64,000 nucleotides of DNA. Origin: Sinotaia quadrata. Taxonomy: Eukaryota > Mollusca > Gastropoda > Architaenioglossa > Viviparidae. The DNA lies in NCBI GenBank assembly GCA_028829895.1, contig CM054181.1, positions 933,501-997,500 on the forward strand. Direction: 5' to 3'. Position 1 is the stretch's first letter. Each line of letters begins with the position of its first letter. Shown here piece after piece: positions 57,801-62,889 of this stretch. The position numbers and the translations under genes were made by a program. Below the pieces are notes generated by a model that made no database searches, had not been told where the DNA came from, and saw only the letters and a program-made list of their open reading frames with translations.

Positions 57801-60706
57801 CCACTCAGACACAGCAATACTTGTTCCTAAAGCGCATTACAAAAAATTGAGGCCCAAGCAAGTTTGCATACCAAAGAAAATTTGATTTAAAAAAATTAAA
57901 AACACCCGCAGAAAAACCGAAACACCATTAACCCAAACATGCTGCTTCGACTTTGAACATCTTGATGTAATGTTTAAACAATTTTGCGCCAATGTGGAAG
58001 TGTTCTCGCAGATTTGCAAGAACGCGAAAAAAAAAAGTTTGGTTTGGGGAAGGTGAAAATCTGTAGATGTTATTGGTTGATTCCTTTGGCCCCAACGAAA
58101 CAGTTTGAAAGAAACATTTTTTCTTTCTTTCTTTCTTTTTTTTTTTGTACCCTCGTTGCTCCATTTAACAAGCAAAGCCAGTGCTTTATGCTTCACTGAT
58201 TTAGAAGTTGGCCAGACACTAATTCGAATGCAAGTAGCGTTAATTTAACTTGAAAACGGGAGTGATCTTTCTTGCTCTCGTTTACAATCTTCGAGTCACG
58301 CGAAGAAAACCCAGATCCAATAGACATACAAAGATACAGTCAATACAACCCCGTAAAGAAGACACTTGAAGTTTTTCAAACATTTTGGGTCAAATATAAA
58401 CAACTAACAAATGTAATAGGTAGGCTGACTGTTTGTTGTCGATAAAATAGATCGCTATTAAAACTCTTTTCATTTCGAGATCTCCAGGTCACTGAAAAGT
58501 CACTTAGTAACCAGAGGAATGACGTATTCTAGAATCTAGACACTATAAAATGTTATCATCACAGTTTCATGCCTTCCTTACAAAACAGTGGTGTTGGATG
58601 GTGCTGTTATCTAGGCTTTCAGAGGCATGGAGTGTCTTTACAGTTATCTGCTAGTGCAACATTAATTTACTTAACAGTTATAAATGTATTTACTTTTTAA
58701 AAAAGTAATCGGTGTGACATTTATCCAGTTATTTGCACCTTTATATGCATCAAAAGCAAACATTAGAAATTTCGTAACTTCTTTAATAACGGTTTCTGTC
58801 AGGTTTTCCATGTTCAAACGTGATGACGTCAAACGCAGAAGACCTTACAACCTCCACCACCACCATTAACTTTCTGCCTGTTCTATAGGAAGTGCAAGAC
58901 TGGCTGCATTCGAGAGGCACCATCAAGGTTCAAATAAAACGGCAAAGTTTTGGATGACAGAAATGATCGAGTAACTTGCGTTCGTCTATTTACATGATTT
59001 AAATGAAAAATAATGAAATACCCCACCCCACCCCCCAACTAGATGTTTGATGCCGAGTTTTCATTTTGCTCTAATCTAACTAATACATAAAGTAATTTTT
59101 CCAACGTAATCTAATCTAACTAATACATAAAGTATTTCTTTCAACGTAATCTAATCTAACTAATACATAAAGTATTTCTTTCAACGTAATCTAATCTAAC
59201 TAATACATAAAGTATTTCTTTCAACGTAATCTAATCTAACTAATACATAAAGTATTTCTTTCAACGTAATCTAATATAACTAATACATAAAGTATTTCTT
59301 TCAACGTAATCTAATATAACTAATACATAAAGTATTTCTTTCAAAGACCAACGTAGTTCCCACACGCCGCACACATACACACACCCTCACACTCCCAAAA
59401 TAAAGCAACAGGAAAAAATATAGCAACAATAACAAATTTAACAACAACAGTCACAACAGTGGAAACAATATCAAACATAGTGCCCCAGTAAGAATAATAA
59501 TATAAACGGTTAAATTAGTAAGATAGAACAGCTTTGAGAAGAATCAATTTTTAAAAAGTGTAACAACAGCAGCAGCAACTACAATGATAATAACAATACT
59601 AGCAGCAGTAGTAGCAAAGATTCAGAAGCACAAACAACAGCAAGACAGACTACAAAGACAACAGCAAGAGAAACTACAAAGACAACAACAAGATAAACTA
59701 CAAAGACAACAACAAGCAAAACTACAAAGACAACAAGATAAACTACAAAGACAACAGCAAGAAAAACTATAAAGACAACAACAAGATAAACTACAAAGAC
59801 AACAACATGGGAAACTACAAAGACAACAGCAAGAGAAACTACAAAGACAACAACAAGATAAACTACAAAGACAACAAGATAAACTACAAAGACAACAGCA
59901 AGAGAAACTACAAAGACAACAGCAAAAGAAACTATAATAACAACAGCAAGAGAAACTACAATAACAACAGCGAGGGAAACTACAAAGACAACAACAAGAG
60001 CATGAACAATAACAGTAGCATCATGAATAAAATAGTTAGCAGCATCATTACGGAACAGACGACAACAACCATAACTATAAAAAGCGGCAGCATTAAAAAA
60101 AAAATGCGAGAAAACAAGGACACTTTTAGCGAGTAACAATGACAACAGCAAAATATTTCAAGCAGAACCACCGGAATTGCGTTGAGCATAAGACGAAGAG
60201 CATGCTGGGAAAGAAGTGTTCGAACATTTACTTACTGCTATTGAGTTGAGCATGCTGGGAAAGAAGTGTTCGAACCTTTACCTACTGCTATTGAGTTGAG
60301 CATGCTGGGAAAGAAGTGTTCGAACATTTACTTACTGCTATTGAGTTGAGCATGCTGGGAAAGAAGTGTTCGAACCTTTACTTACTGCTATTGAATTGAG
60401 CATAACACGAAGAGCATGCTGGGAAAGAAGTGTTCGAACATTTACTTACTGCTATTGAGTTGAGCATAACACGAAGAGCATGCTGGGAAAGAAGTGTTCG
60501 AACCTTTACTTACTGCTATTGAGTTGCCAACGGTCCCAGTGTCGTGCCCGTCGCTTTCGTACGTGGACAACAATGTGGACAGAAAGGTTTCTTGAAAAAA
60601 TGGAAATCCCATGCACCAGTGACCTGGACTCGAATGTCAACCACCAGAGTAACAACAACACCAGCACGACGCAACGCTGACATAGAAATTCCTTCGAGAT
60701 AATCAT
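22423..60706 (-). CDS. Secreted astacin metalloprotease with C-type lectin and kringle domains (10 exons)
   Basis: The join is 60706-60514, 57269-57210, 54709-54548, 53791-53671, 47433-47313, 42495-42313, 37696-37573, 30829-30601, 24117-23933 and 23039-22423. All introns are GT-AG, every phase matches, and the coding length is 1992 nt, exactly 664 codons, then TAA. Domain order is signal peptide (about 1-29), linker with two Cys (65-84), propeptide (85-115, ending RSKR), astacin catalytic domain (116-about 312), CTLD (323-455), kringle (462-564) and a basic Thr/Pro-rich tail (565-664). Family knowledge: astacins are secreted zinc endopeptidases activated by propeptide removal. CTLDs and kringles usually bind ligands or proteins, so I infer a protease targeted by two binding modules. 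The physiological substrate is unknown. An additional upstream non-coding exon is possible. Confidence 0.88.
23933..24117 (-). CDS. Exon 9: C-type lectin-like domain, C-terminal half
   Basis: This exon codes from the last base of W398 through 459 (phase 2 in, phase 1 out). It contains W-T-P-M-D-Y-A-N-W-A (402-411), the family's W-x-x-Y-x-N-W core, and ends in P-F-I-C-E (451-455). The tripeptide usually E-P-N or Q-P-D is here N-H-P (413-415), so classical calcium-dependent sugar binding is doubtful. The two inner conserved cysteines are absent as a pair. Acceptor TTTCGCAG, donor TTAC/GTAAGT. A second acceptor with a long C/T tract at 24167 is open in frame but phase-incompatible with exon 8. 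Confidence 0.9.
24485..26010 (+). mobile_element. Dispersed repeat family, copy 2
   Basis: The copy starts after an ATT-rich run with CATAACTAATTACAAGTGAT, passes CTCTCTCACTTGGCGGATTA and CAGGTGGAAACTTCTTACAA, and ends near 26010 with words matching 1150-1230 and reversed 27780-27880. It lies in the intron between exons 9 and 8 of the astacin gene. No long open frame; class unknown. Confidence 0.6.
26195..26292 (+). repeat. Three-copy direct repeat, about 37 bp
   Basis: TAAGTCACATT(T/A)CTGACAGACTATGCCTG recurs three times. The rest of 26010-26640 shows nothing I can support. Confidence 0.75.
26645..27165 (+). repeat. 43-bp minisatellite, about 12 copies
   Basis: The unit runs TCAGTCACGTTTCATAAAAC, AGTACAACTTCAAAGTAGTA, TTA, with a few one-base variants and indels. 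Confidence 0.95.
27255..27375 (+). repeat. Short direct repeats around CACACCTAGCTAAT
   Basis: Three imperfect copies of CACACCTAGCTAATTAATAA with an AATGTGCCTTTAGGT flank. Confidence 0.7.
27546..30220 (+). repeat. 61-bp minisatellite split by an inserted element
   Basis: The unit contains GTTAATGTCATAACTTAT, GACAAAACATTTCACGCACT and ATTTACTTATATACT. About three units lie at 27546-27745 and three at 30027-30220. The 2.3 kb between them is the inverted copy of the dispersed repeat family. Confidence 0.85.
27746..30026 (-). mobile_element. Dispersed repeat family, longest copy (inverted)
   Basis: Its reverse complement matches copies 1 and 2: AGTAAATTTGCCCC, GGGCACTCCTTGTGGT and, near 29890, CCAAGTGAGAGACGAGTGGTG followed by an AAT run. 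It sits inside a 61-bp minisatellite, which puts its limits near 27746 and 30026, about 2.3 kb. No transposase or reverse transcriptase is visible, and exact terminal repeats cannot be called. Copies 2 and 3 lie in opposite orientation in one intron. Confidence 0.65.
30325..30605 (-). repeat. 31-bp minisatellite made of exon 8 donor copies
   Basis: Read on the minus strand, each 31-bp unit contains TTTG/GTAAGTGGTAAGG, identical to the authentic exon 8 donor and its flank (ATTTG/GTAAGTGGTAAGG). There are seven perfect extra copies and one decayed one beyond the real site. Units alternate in two variants (CACGGTAGCC and CACAATAGCC) over part of the array. Confidence 0.95.
30601..30829 (-). CDS. 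Exon 8: C-type lectin-like domain, N-terminal half
   Basis: Residues 322-397 (phase 1 in, phase 2 out). The start C-P-S-G-W (323-327) followed by C334 is the extra Cys pair of long-form CTLDs. A-G-A-H-K-T-C (346-352) and L-V-A-I-E-T-Q-R-E-D-E-F-L (359-371) match the family's first helix, conserved Cys, L-A-x-I and second helix. The exon ends at W398, split across the junction. Acceptor CACGACCAG, donor ATTTG/GTAAGT. Reading through the donor meets TAA at once, so failure to splice would truncate the protein after the first CTLD half. Confidence 0.92.
31005..31320 (-). repeat. Composite repeat with (GT)n and (GGT)n runs
   Basis: About five copies of GCTTGAAACGAAACTTTCTG then GACGCATGTT, each followed by a GT run of different length, the last ending in a GGT run. 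It lies just upstream of exon 8. Its frames are artefacts. Confidence 0.9.
31500..31970 (+). repeat. Degenerate 45-50-bp repeat
   Basis: Words AATCCATCTCATTTGGTATC and TTGTTTCTTGTC recur about ten times with drift. Confidence 0.8.
32245..32415 (+). repeat. 40-bp minisatellite, about 4 copies
   Basis: The unit reads GGCCCTAACAGTCTTCACCT then ATTGTCTTGAGTTAAAAATA. Confidence 0.85.
32520..33765 (-). pseudogene. Decayed non-LTR retrotransposon 3' fragment
   Basis: On the minus strand, frames between 33760 and 33330 encode A-I-Y-R-L-R-F-N-A-T-R-F-T and S-C-T-H-F-L-I-H-C-N-K-Y-R-E-E-R-K. These resemble the C-terminal C/H-x-H-F-L-x-x-C-x-x-Y-x-x-x-R segment of LINE-type polyproteins. Stops interrupt it. 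The remaining bases down to 32520 are A/C-rich on that strand, like a LINE 3' tail. The clade is not resolved. Confidence 0.5.
34513..34568. repeat. (CA)n microsatellite, about 28 units
   Basis: A pure CA run. The rest of 33770-35385 shows no supported gene. A G-rich block lies near 34640-34665. Confidence 0.95.
35386..36925 (+). repeat. 28-bp minisatellite, about 55 copies, two main variants
   Basis: The unit is CCCAATATCTGTAATGAATG then TCATCCTT. Positions within GTAAYGAR vary as a small set (AATGAA, AACGAG, AATGAG) in an irregular order; the other 22 positions are almost invariant. This is the largest homogeneous array in the window. Confidence 0.97.
36957..36976 (+). repeat. Telomere-like (TAACCC)n run
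   Basis: CTAACCCTAACCCTAACC is three units of the common animal telomere repeat, 30 bp after the end of the 28-bp array. Confidence 0.8.
37045..37230 (+). repeat. Degenerate 20-22-bp repeat
   Basis: GCCACTGACATCTTCTTA-type words recur about eight times. From 37231 to 37570 there are only CATC-rich short repeats near 37460-37530. Confidence 0.7.
37573..37696 (-). CDS. Exon 7: end of astacin domain
   Basis: Residues 281-321 (phase 0 in, phase 1 out). It carries I-G-V-G-K (282-286), G-L-S-T-I-D (297-302) and M-Y-R-C (309-312), matching the family's closing pattern I-G-x-x, L-S-x-x-D, Y-x-C. C312 is mature residue 197, against Cys198 in crayfish astacin. The stretch between exon 6 and G283 is slightly shorter than in typical members. 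Acceptor TTATTGTAG, donor ACCA/GTAAGA. Its phase-1 end joins directly to the first CTLD exon. Confidence 0.88.
38485..38605 (+). repeat. Two-copy direct repeat, about 60 bp
   Basis: GTGAAAAACACTTAAATAGC, ATTGCTCTTGCTATTGCAC and AAAATCCTTCATTAATA occur twice in tandem. Between 37700 and 38480 an unassigned 92-codon minus-strand frame (38481-38203) has no signature. Confidence 0.85.
38895..39960 (+). repeat. Diverging 40-47-bp repeat field
   Basis: The first part repeats TATATATAATGAATCC, TAGTAAAAATAGTAAATTGA. The second part, 39630-39930, has a cleaner 41-bp unit (GAATCTCTCAGTAGTAAAAA, TTGTGCCCTGACATATTTAAT). It forms meaningless frames on the minus strand. Confidence 0.85.
40010..40230 (+). 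repeat. About 42-bp repeat, 5 copies
   Basis: ACTAAATATACAGACCCCTG then AAGTAAAAATACAGTA recurs with small changes. Confidence 0.85.
40850..41080 (+). repeat. About 59-bp minisatellite, 4 copies
   Basis: The unit contains ACATTGGGCTTTTTTC, GACTAGCAACAAGAGCACAT and CTTAAGACCTTACTAGTGT. The flanking 40240-40840 and 41090-41600 hold only G runs and AT-rich DNA. Confidence 0.9.
41612..41735 (+). repeat. 18-bp minisatellite, about 7 copies
   Basis: CACTAGTGTCATGTTACT and GCATTAGTGTCATGTTACTA alternate. Confidence 0.9.
42313..42495 (-). CDS. Exon 6: astacin lower sub-domain with Met-turn
   Basis: Residues 220-280, phase 0 at both ends, 61 codons. It begins A-R-T-D-R-D-S-Y-V (220-228), the usual continuation after the zinc helix, and contains F-P-Y-D-Y-T-S-V-M-H-Y (256-266), with the Met-turn S-V-M-H-Y. 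Tyr266 is the expected fifth zinc ligand. The segment A-F-T-R-N-G-L-P-T (270-278) is also family-typical. The acceptor GGTTGCAG and the first 19 exon bases are repeated four more times upstream in the transcript direction (42496-42783). The donor is CCAG/GTGAGT. Confidence 0.93.
42476..42783 (-). repeat. 61-bp minisatellite made of exon 6 acceptor copies
   Basis: Five units, the first overlapping the real exon 6. On the minus strand each unit has a TG/TC-rich tract, TATGGTTGCAG, then GCCAGGACTGACCGAGACT, which is the exact start of exon 6. The four extra copies lie upstream in the transcript direction. Confidence 0.96.
43445..43632 (+). repeat. 47-bp minisatellite, 4 copies
   Basis: The unit contains GATTTGATCCTTGTTCTGGT, GGTGGTGCTCTGTCTTAGGC and AGGCAAA. 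From 42784 to 43440 and 43640 to 45250 I see no supported gene. A 90-codon minus frame near 44872 has no signature. Confidence 0.9.
45250..45428 (+). repeat. Two-copy tandem duplication, about 88 bp
   Basis: The block starting TTCGGGCAATTGCCAGAAGT or TTCGGGCAGTTGTCAGAAGT repeats once with few differences. Confidence 0.85.
45890..46095 (+). repeat. Two-copy tandem duplication, about 110 bp
   Basis: Both copies contain TTAGGTGCTCAGTTTGTAGT, TTACTTACATTAACATT and AATATCCAAGCAACATT. Confidence 0.8.
46470..47160 (+). repeat. Three diverged copies of a composite about 230-bp repeat
   Basis: Each copy has all or part of CTTCGAGCAC, TTCACATG(A/G)C(C/T)AGCTTTATG, CGGTCAAGGTCATTTGCT and TATAATCAAAC, with GGAA-rich inserts between copies. 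Confidence 0.75.
47313..47433 (-). CDS. Exon 5: astacin zinc-binding helix
   Basis: Residues 180-219 (phase 2 in, phase 0 out). The exon runs CWSRIGRMGGMQLLSL (180-195), C199, then the zinc signature HEITHSLGIWHE (207-218), a complete H-E-x-x-H-x-x-G-x-x-H-E. In mature numbering the ligands are H92, H96 and H102 and the catalytic Glu is 93, identical to crayfish astacin. C180 and C199 match the family's second disulfide. No active-site residue is missing, so the enzyme should be competent. The donor is GAGCAG/GTAGGT. Confidence 0.94.
48180..48785 (+). repeat. 58-bp minisatellite, 4 close and several diverged copies
   Basis: The unit runs TATCTTAATGGTAACAGCGT, TACAGTTACAAACTCTAGAC, CAAAAGAGGCACTTGTAG. 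Copies after 48430 are older. Between 47434 and 48180 I see only AT-rich DNA and short duplications. Confidence 0.9.
49090..49418 (+). repeat. 36-bp minisatellite, 9 copies
   Basis: The unit is CCATGTTTCCTATAAGTTTC then CTCCCCTGTAACAATG. The period is a multiple of three, so both strands show false repetitive frames. Confidence 0.97.
49975..50012. repeat. (CA)n / CACG microsatellite
   Basis: A compound CA run in intron 4. The surrounding 49420-50170 shows nothing supported. Confidence 0.85.
50185..50370 (+). repeat. About 63-bp repeat, 3 copies
   Basis: AAATAACATTGTAAAAACAG then CCTTGATGAA(T/C)ACGTAAAA with a variable T run. Confidence 0.85.
50965..51275 (+). repeat. 58-bp minisatellite, 5 copies
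   Basis: The unit contains ATCACTTATTAGTGATTAAC, ACCGTTTCTTAAATTCCTTA and TCAGTGAATTTTAAACAA. TCACTTATTAGTGA is itself a short inverted repeat in each unit. Confidence 0.9.
51480..51625 (+). repeat. Short duplicated block
   Basis: ACTTAAAAACAACTGGCCAC through GCTACTCAAGGGCATTAC occurs twice. The remainder of 51280-52140 has no supported feature. Confidence 0.75.
52135..52410 (+). repeat. About 66-bp repeat, 4 diverged copies
   Basis: TTTTAACTGTAGATTTAAGG then TTACAAACAAAAGTGCTTGT recurs. Confidence 0.85.
52530..52890 (+). repeat. Two neighbouring short arrays
   Basis: ATTCTCTCCCCTTAAAGAAC repeats three times (52530-52650). A 42-bp unit with CTTCATTCAAGTGGAGACGC and AGCGAAAGATAA repeats five times (52705-52890). 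Confidence 0.85.
53085..53355 (+). repeat. Degenerate repeat with GA runs
   Basis: TTTTGACGAATATCTCAGAG, a GA run, then ATGTCCAGAAGTCAATTTTC recurs about five times with GA-length variation. Confidence 0.85.
53671..53791 (-). CDS. Exon 4: astacin catalytic domain, upper sub-domain
   Basis: This exon codes for the remainder of codon 139 through part of 179 (phase 1 in, phase 2 out). It holds the astacin segment A-F-N-H-I-Q-S-R-T-C-I-T-F-R (149-162). C158 is residue 43 of the mature chain, where crayfish astacin has Cys42, and it should pair with C312 of exon 7. The acceptor is CTCTTCTAG and the donor CCCGG/GTAAGG. The next exon supplies the base that completes Gly179, giving the conserved G-C junction. 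Confidence 0.9.
54548..54709 (-). CDS. Exon 3: astacin propeptide end and start of catalytic domain
   Basis: Residues 85-138, phase 1 at both ends. The propeptide carries YQGD (90-93), matching the F-x-G-D motif whose Asp blocks the zinc in latent astacins, here with Tyr for Phe. It ends in R-S-K-R (112-115), a furin-type site, and the mature chain starts at A116. The next segment reads RLWKDGVVPYEF (123-134), the family's conserved opening (R-x-W-x-x-G-x-V-P-Y). Acceptor CATGCAG, donor CTCA/GTAAGT. Placement and motif order leave little doubt about identity. Confidence 0.9.
54778..54831. repeat. (CT)n microsatellite, about 27 units
   Basis: A pure CT run about 70 bp upstream (transcript sense) of exon 3. 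Confidence 0.95.
54925..55520 (+). repeat. Two adjoining degenerate arrays
   Basis: About 64-bp units with TTTGTAATGACTATTTGTTT, TATTTAAAAATTCAT and GAGAGGGAGGGA (54960-55215). Then short GAAATGACAAGATTGATATT-like units of 24-30 bp (55280-55515). Confidence 0.85.
55790..56225 (+). repeat. About 38-bp minisatellite, 12 copies
   Basis: The unit is ACGTCATTACTGAAGAGAGC then AACTTATGTTACAAGTAT. Some units lack the CGTC part, giving about 33-bp variants. Confidence 0.95.
56228..56450 (+). repeat. Degenerate 30-33-bp repeat
   Basis: TTTTACAGGTAYACAAATCA and AAAAACATCTACAAG words recur about seven times. Confidence 0.75.
56625..57209 (-). repeat. 25-32-bp array made of exon 2 donor copies
   Basis: Read on the minus strand, units contain AACAG/GTAAACTYTCTGTCTG followed by CTCTCTC. 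The authentic exon 2 donor is GGAACAG/GTAAACTTTCTG. About 19 further copies of the 10-base donor core are present, most of them perfect. Confidence 0.95.
57210..57269 (-). CDS. Exon 2: small Pro/Cys-rich linker
   Basis: This 60-nt exon is phase 1 at both ends. It codes for residues 65-84, a Pro-rich linker with two cysteines (C67 and C72) between signal peptide and propeptide. The acceptor is TTTAATTCCAG and the donor ACAG/GTAAAC. The exon is short and has no family signature, so it rests on splice sites, phase fit on both sides and an open frame. A transcript could skip it without breaking frame, because it is symmetrical. Its donor is the template of the array at 56625-57209. Confidence 0.6.
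57395..57612 (+). repeat. About 45-bp repeat, 5 copies
   Basis: GTCAATGTATATTTGTATGT then GTCTCTGTGTGTATGTCACT recurs. The resulting Cys/Val-rich frames are not genes. Confidence 0.9.
57735..57818 (-). other. tRNA-like sequence (tRNA-derived SINE head or tRNA pseudogene)
   Basis: On the minus strand it reads GTGTCTGAGTGGTCCAATAG (A-box-like) and, about 45 bases later, CGTTCGAATCCCGGGA, a good B box with T-arm. The 5' acceptor stem and anticodon arm do not fold cleanly by eye, so I do not call a functional tRNA. A Pol III-type SINE fragment is equally possible. Confidence 0.5.
59060..59345 (+). repeat. 40-bp minisatellite, 7 copies
   Basis: The unit is AACGTAATCTAATCTAACTA then ATACATAAAGTATTTCTTTC. 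From 57820 to 59060 no feature is supported. Confidence 0.95.
59570..60000 (+). repeat. CAA-rich 24-27-bp array
   Basis: AGACAACAGCAAGAGAAACTAC-type units repeat about fifteen times. The plus-strand frame looks like a Gln-rich coil and the minus-strand frame like a hydrophobic Val-rich protein. Both are artefacts of the unit. Confidence 0.9.
60190..60527 (-). repeat. 50-64-bp array made of exon 1 donor copies
   Basis: Six copies. On the minus strand each reads CAACTCAATAGCA/GTAAGTAAA followed by TGTTCGAACACTTCTTTCCC and CAGCATGCTC. The copy nearest exon 1 is the real donor. The repeat carries the last 13 exon bases. Two units have an extra CATAACACGAAGAG. Confidence 0.96.
60514..60706 (-). 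CDS. Exon 1: start codon and signal peptide
   Basis: This exon codes for residues 1-64 and the first base of codon 65. The peptide opens with a short polar stretch, then a run of Val/Leu/Trp (about residues 12-24), then small and polar residues, which is the layout of a cleavable signal peptide. A basic cluster with RKRR follows near residue 55. I start at the ATG at 60706. An in-frame ATG at 60748 would add 14 residues, including a charged stretch that makes a poorer signal peptide. The donor reads AGCA/GTAAGT at phase 1. The donor and the last 13 exon bases are repeated in the intron (60190-60527). The start codon and any 5' UTR exon need transcript evidence. Confidence 0.7.
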
Positions 60707-61189
60707 CCCCCCCCTTTTTTTTTCTAATGTAATAAAGCGATCCTCCACCTTATCTGTTCGCCGTGCAAATCAGTAAAGTAGACTGAAACTTTTAAAATGA
60801 AATTAAAGTGCAACTACTGTAAAAAATATACAATAGGAATCTTTCAAATGATAATAGACGGCAATGATTGCATTAATATACTTAGTTAATCTGGCATTGA
60901 AATATTCATTAGACACAAAACTGTAACCATTCTGTACTGTATTCTTTAGAATACTTTCGACCTGGTCAGGCAACTTGAGTTTTGAAAGCAATAATAGCTA
61001 TTGGGAATACTGTAGTTCAGAGGTCATTAGTTCTGATGCATTTTTTCCTTTTGTTGTCTTTCGGTATGATGAATGAACGTAATACATCAGTGACTTGACT
61101 TTTATTTATTTATGTCAGTTAACACGAGCAAATTAAAGACACTGTACAGATAAACAAAATTTTAGGAAAGTGAACTAACCATTTTTACA

Positions 61190-61353
61190 AAACTAAAATC
61201 TACCTCATCGAAAACCCGTGTCGTTTTTACAGAACTAAAATTTACCTCATCAATAAACCCGTGTCGTTTTTTACAGAACTAAAATTTACCTCATCAAAAA
61301 CTCGTGTCGTTTTTACAGAACTAAAATTTACCTCATCAAAAACCAGTGTCGCT
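61190..61353 (-). repeat. 43-bp array with donor-like units, upstream of exon 1
   Basis: Four copies. On the minus strand each contains TGATGAG/GTAAATTTTAGTTC. The donor-like word is the only splice-like content. No exon is proven next to it. Confidence 0.8.
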
Positions 61354-61562
61354 AATTGAATGCTACTGTATTATTGTTAGGGATATTTTTTTAATAATTG
61401 CCGTTAAGGGCTTATCCTCCAAAGGTCATTAAAATTTTTAATTTTGTTCTTAGCGACCAATTTGAGACTAATGATAGCGGTGAGTTTAGACAAAGATCAG
61501 TCACTCAAGTTATACTTATGGTATATAAAACGTTTTTTTTTTTAAATATCGAATGACACAAA

Positions 61563-61735
61563 TAAAATCCCACACTTAGTGCTGTCTGTGTGAACGAGAA
61601 AGAAAAAAACAACTAGTCGTCCACACTTAGTGCTGTCTGTGTGAACGAGAAAGAAAAAAAACACAACTAGTCATCCACACTTAGTGCTGTCTGTGTGAAC
61701 GAGAAAGAAAAAAACAACTAGTCGCTCACGCTTGT
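61563..61735 (+). repeat. About 55-bp repeat, 3 copies
   Basis: CACACTTAGTGCTGTCTGTG then TGAACGAGAAAGAAAAAAA and CAACTAGTC repeats three times. Confidence 0.9.
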
Positions 61736-62885
61736 GTCCCTTAACCGCCAATTTCAGGTAGTACTAACGTGACTGACTTCAGATAGTGAACGAAAATTCC
61801 ATTCGTGGGCAGCAAACGCTGTCTGTCCAATTCGACATTGCTACCGTCTACATAAAATGTGATGAATATCTTTTTAAACCAAGAACCTAACTTCATGAAT
61901 TATCAGTTCGCTGATAACAGTTGATCAGAATCACACATATATATTTTTTAAATTGCTGTTTGAATCCGAGTTTTCACTTTTAGAAACTACGGTTTACTCC
62001 TAAACTTTGAAAATCGTTGGAGCCTACAAGGCAGACAATCCAGGGATAACTCTGAACAATATAGTACGTGTGGTTCTTGGACGCGTTTTTTTGTTACTCT
62101 AGTTGCGTTCCGCTTGCAATTTCGGAGTGCGCAAACGTACCCAAGGGACTTAAGGCAGCCAGCACTCAAGGCCTGTCGCTCACGTGATCGCAATCGCAGG
62201 CGTGAAAATTAGGCCAAGTAACGTGAAATACCCGAAGAAGCGCTGTTCTGCAGTTTGATGTGTGTGTGTGTGTGTGTGTGAGTGAGGGGTCAGTCTTGTT
62301 GTAACATCATTAATATCCTGGCAAACAAGAACATAATTAAAAATAATAGTAAAGTTATTACTATTATTACAAAAGTACTATTTCTGTTCCTTCCTACTGG
62401 CGCAGAAATAATGAATAGAACAATAACAATACATCCCAACATGTAATAATTACAATTCATTATTATAATATAAGTAAGCACAAGCTTTCACACGTCACAA
62501 GCCATGTAAGAAACACGTTGCAAGTTAACATCACATATCAAGCATCTTGTGTTGTGGGTGATAAAAACGTGAATAATAAGAACATGAAATTATTTTGTAA
62601 ATAATAATATATGTTGGCGCGGGGTAATTTATGTCATGATACCGTACAATGATTATGTAAACATTTGAAATAACAACTTCTTTAACCAATTTGTAACTAC
62701 CAACAATCAACTGACAATACCTTAAACACACATATTTCACGAAACTCTATGACACTCTAAATAGGCCTAAATTAATAATTTTACTTAATAATAATTAATA
62801 ACTGAACCTCACTGACAAAGCCTGTACTGCACCACAGATCACGTGATTCTACGTGGTGCTTGTGAAATACCTGAAGGAATGACTT
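61736..62885. other. Intergenic stretch upstream of the astacin gene; nothing supported
   Basis: A GT run lies at 62262-62280. Otherwise AT-rich, with no frame carrying a family signature. A promoter for the astacin gene could lie in this region, but I see no convincing core element. Confidence 0.4.
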
Positions 62886-62889
62886 TTGC

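Noticed and set aside
59579..60151. 190-codon hydrophobic Val-rich minus frame and its Gln-rich plus-strand counterpart
   Set aside because: Both are translations of one CAA-rich 24-27-bp array; neither is conserved in any recognisable way.
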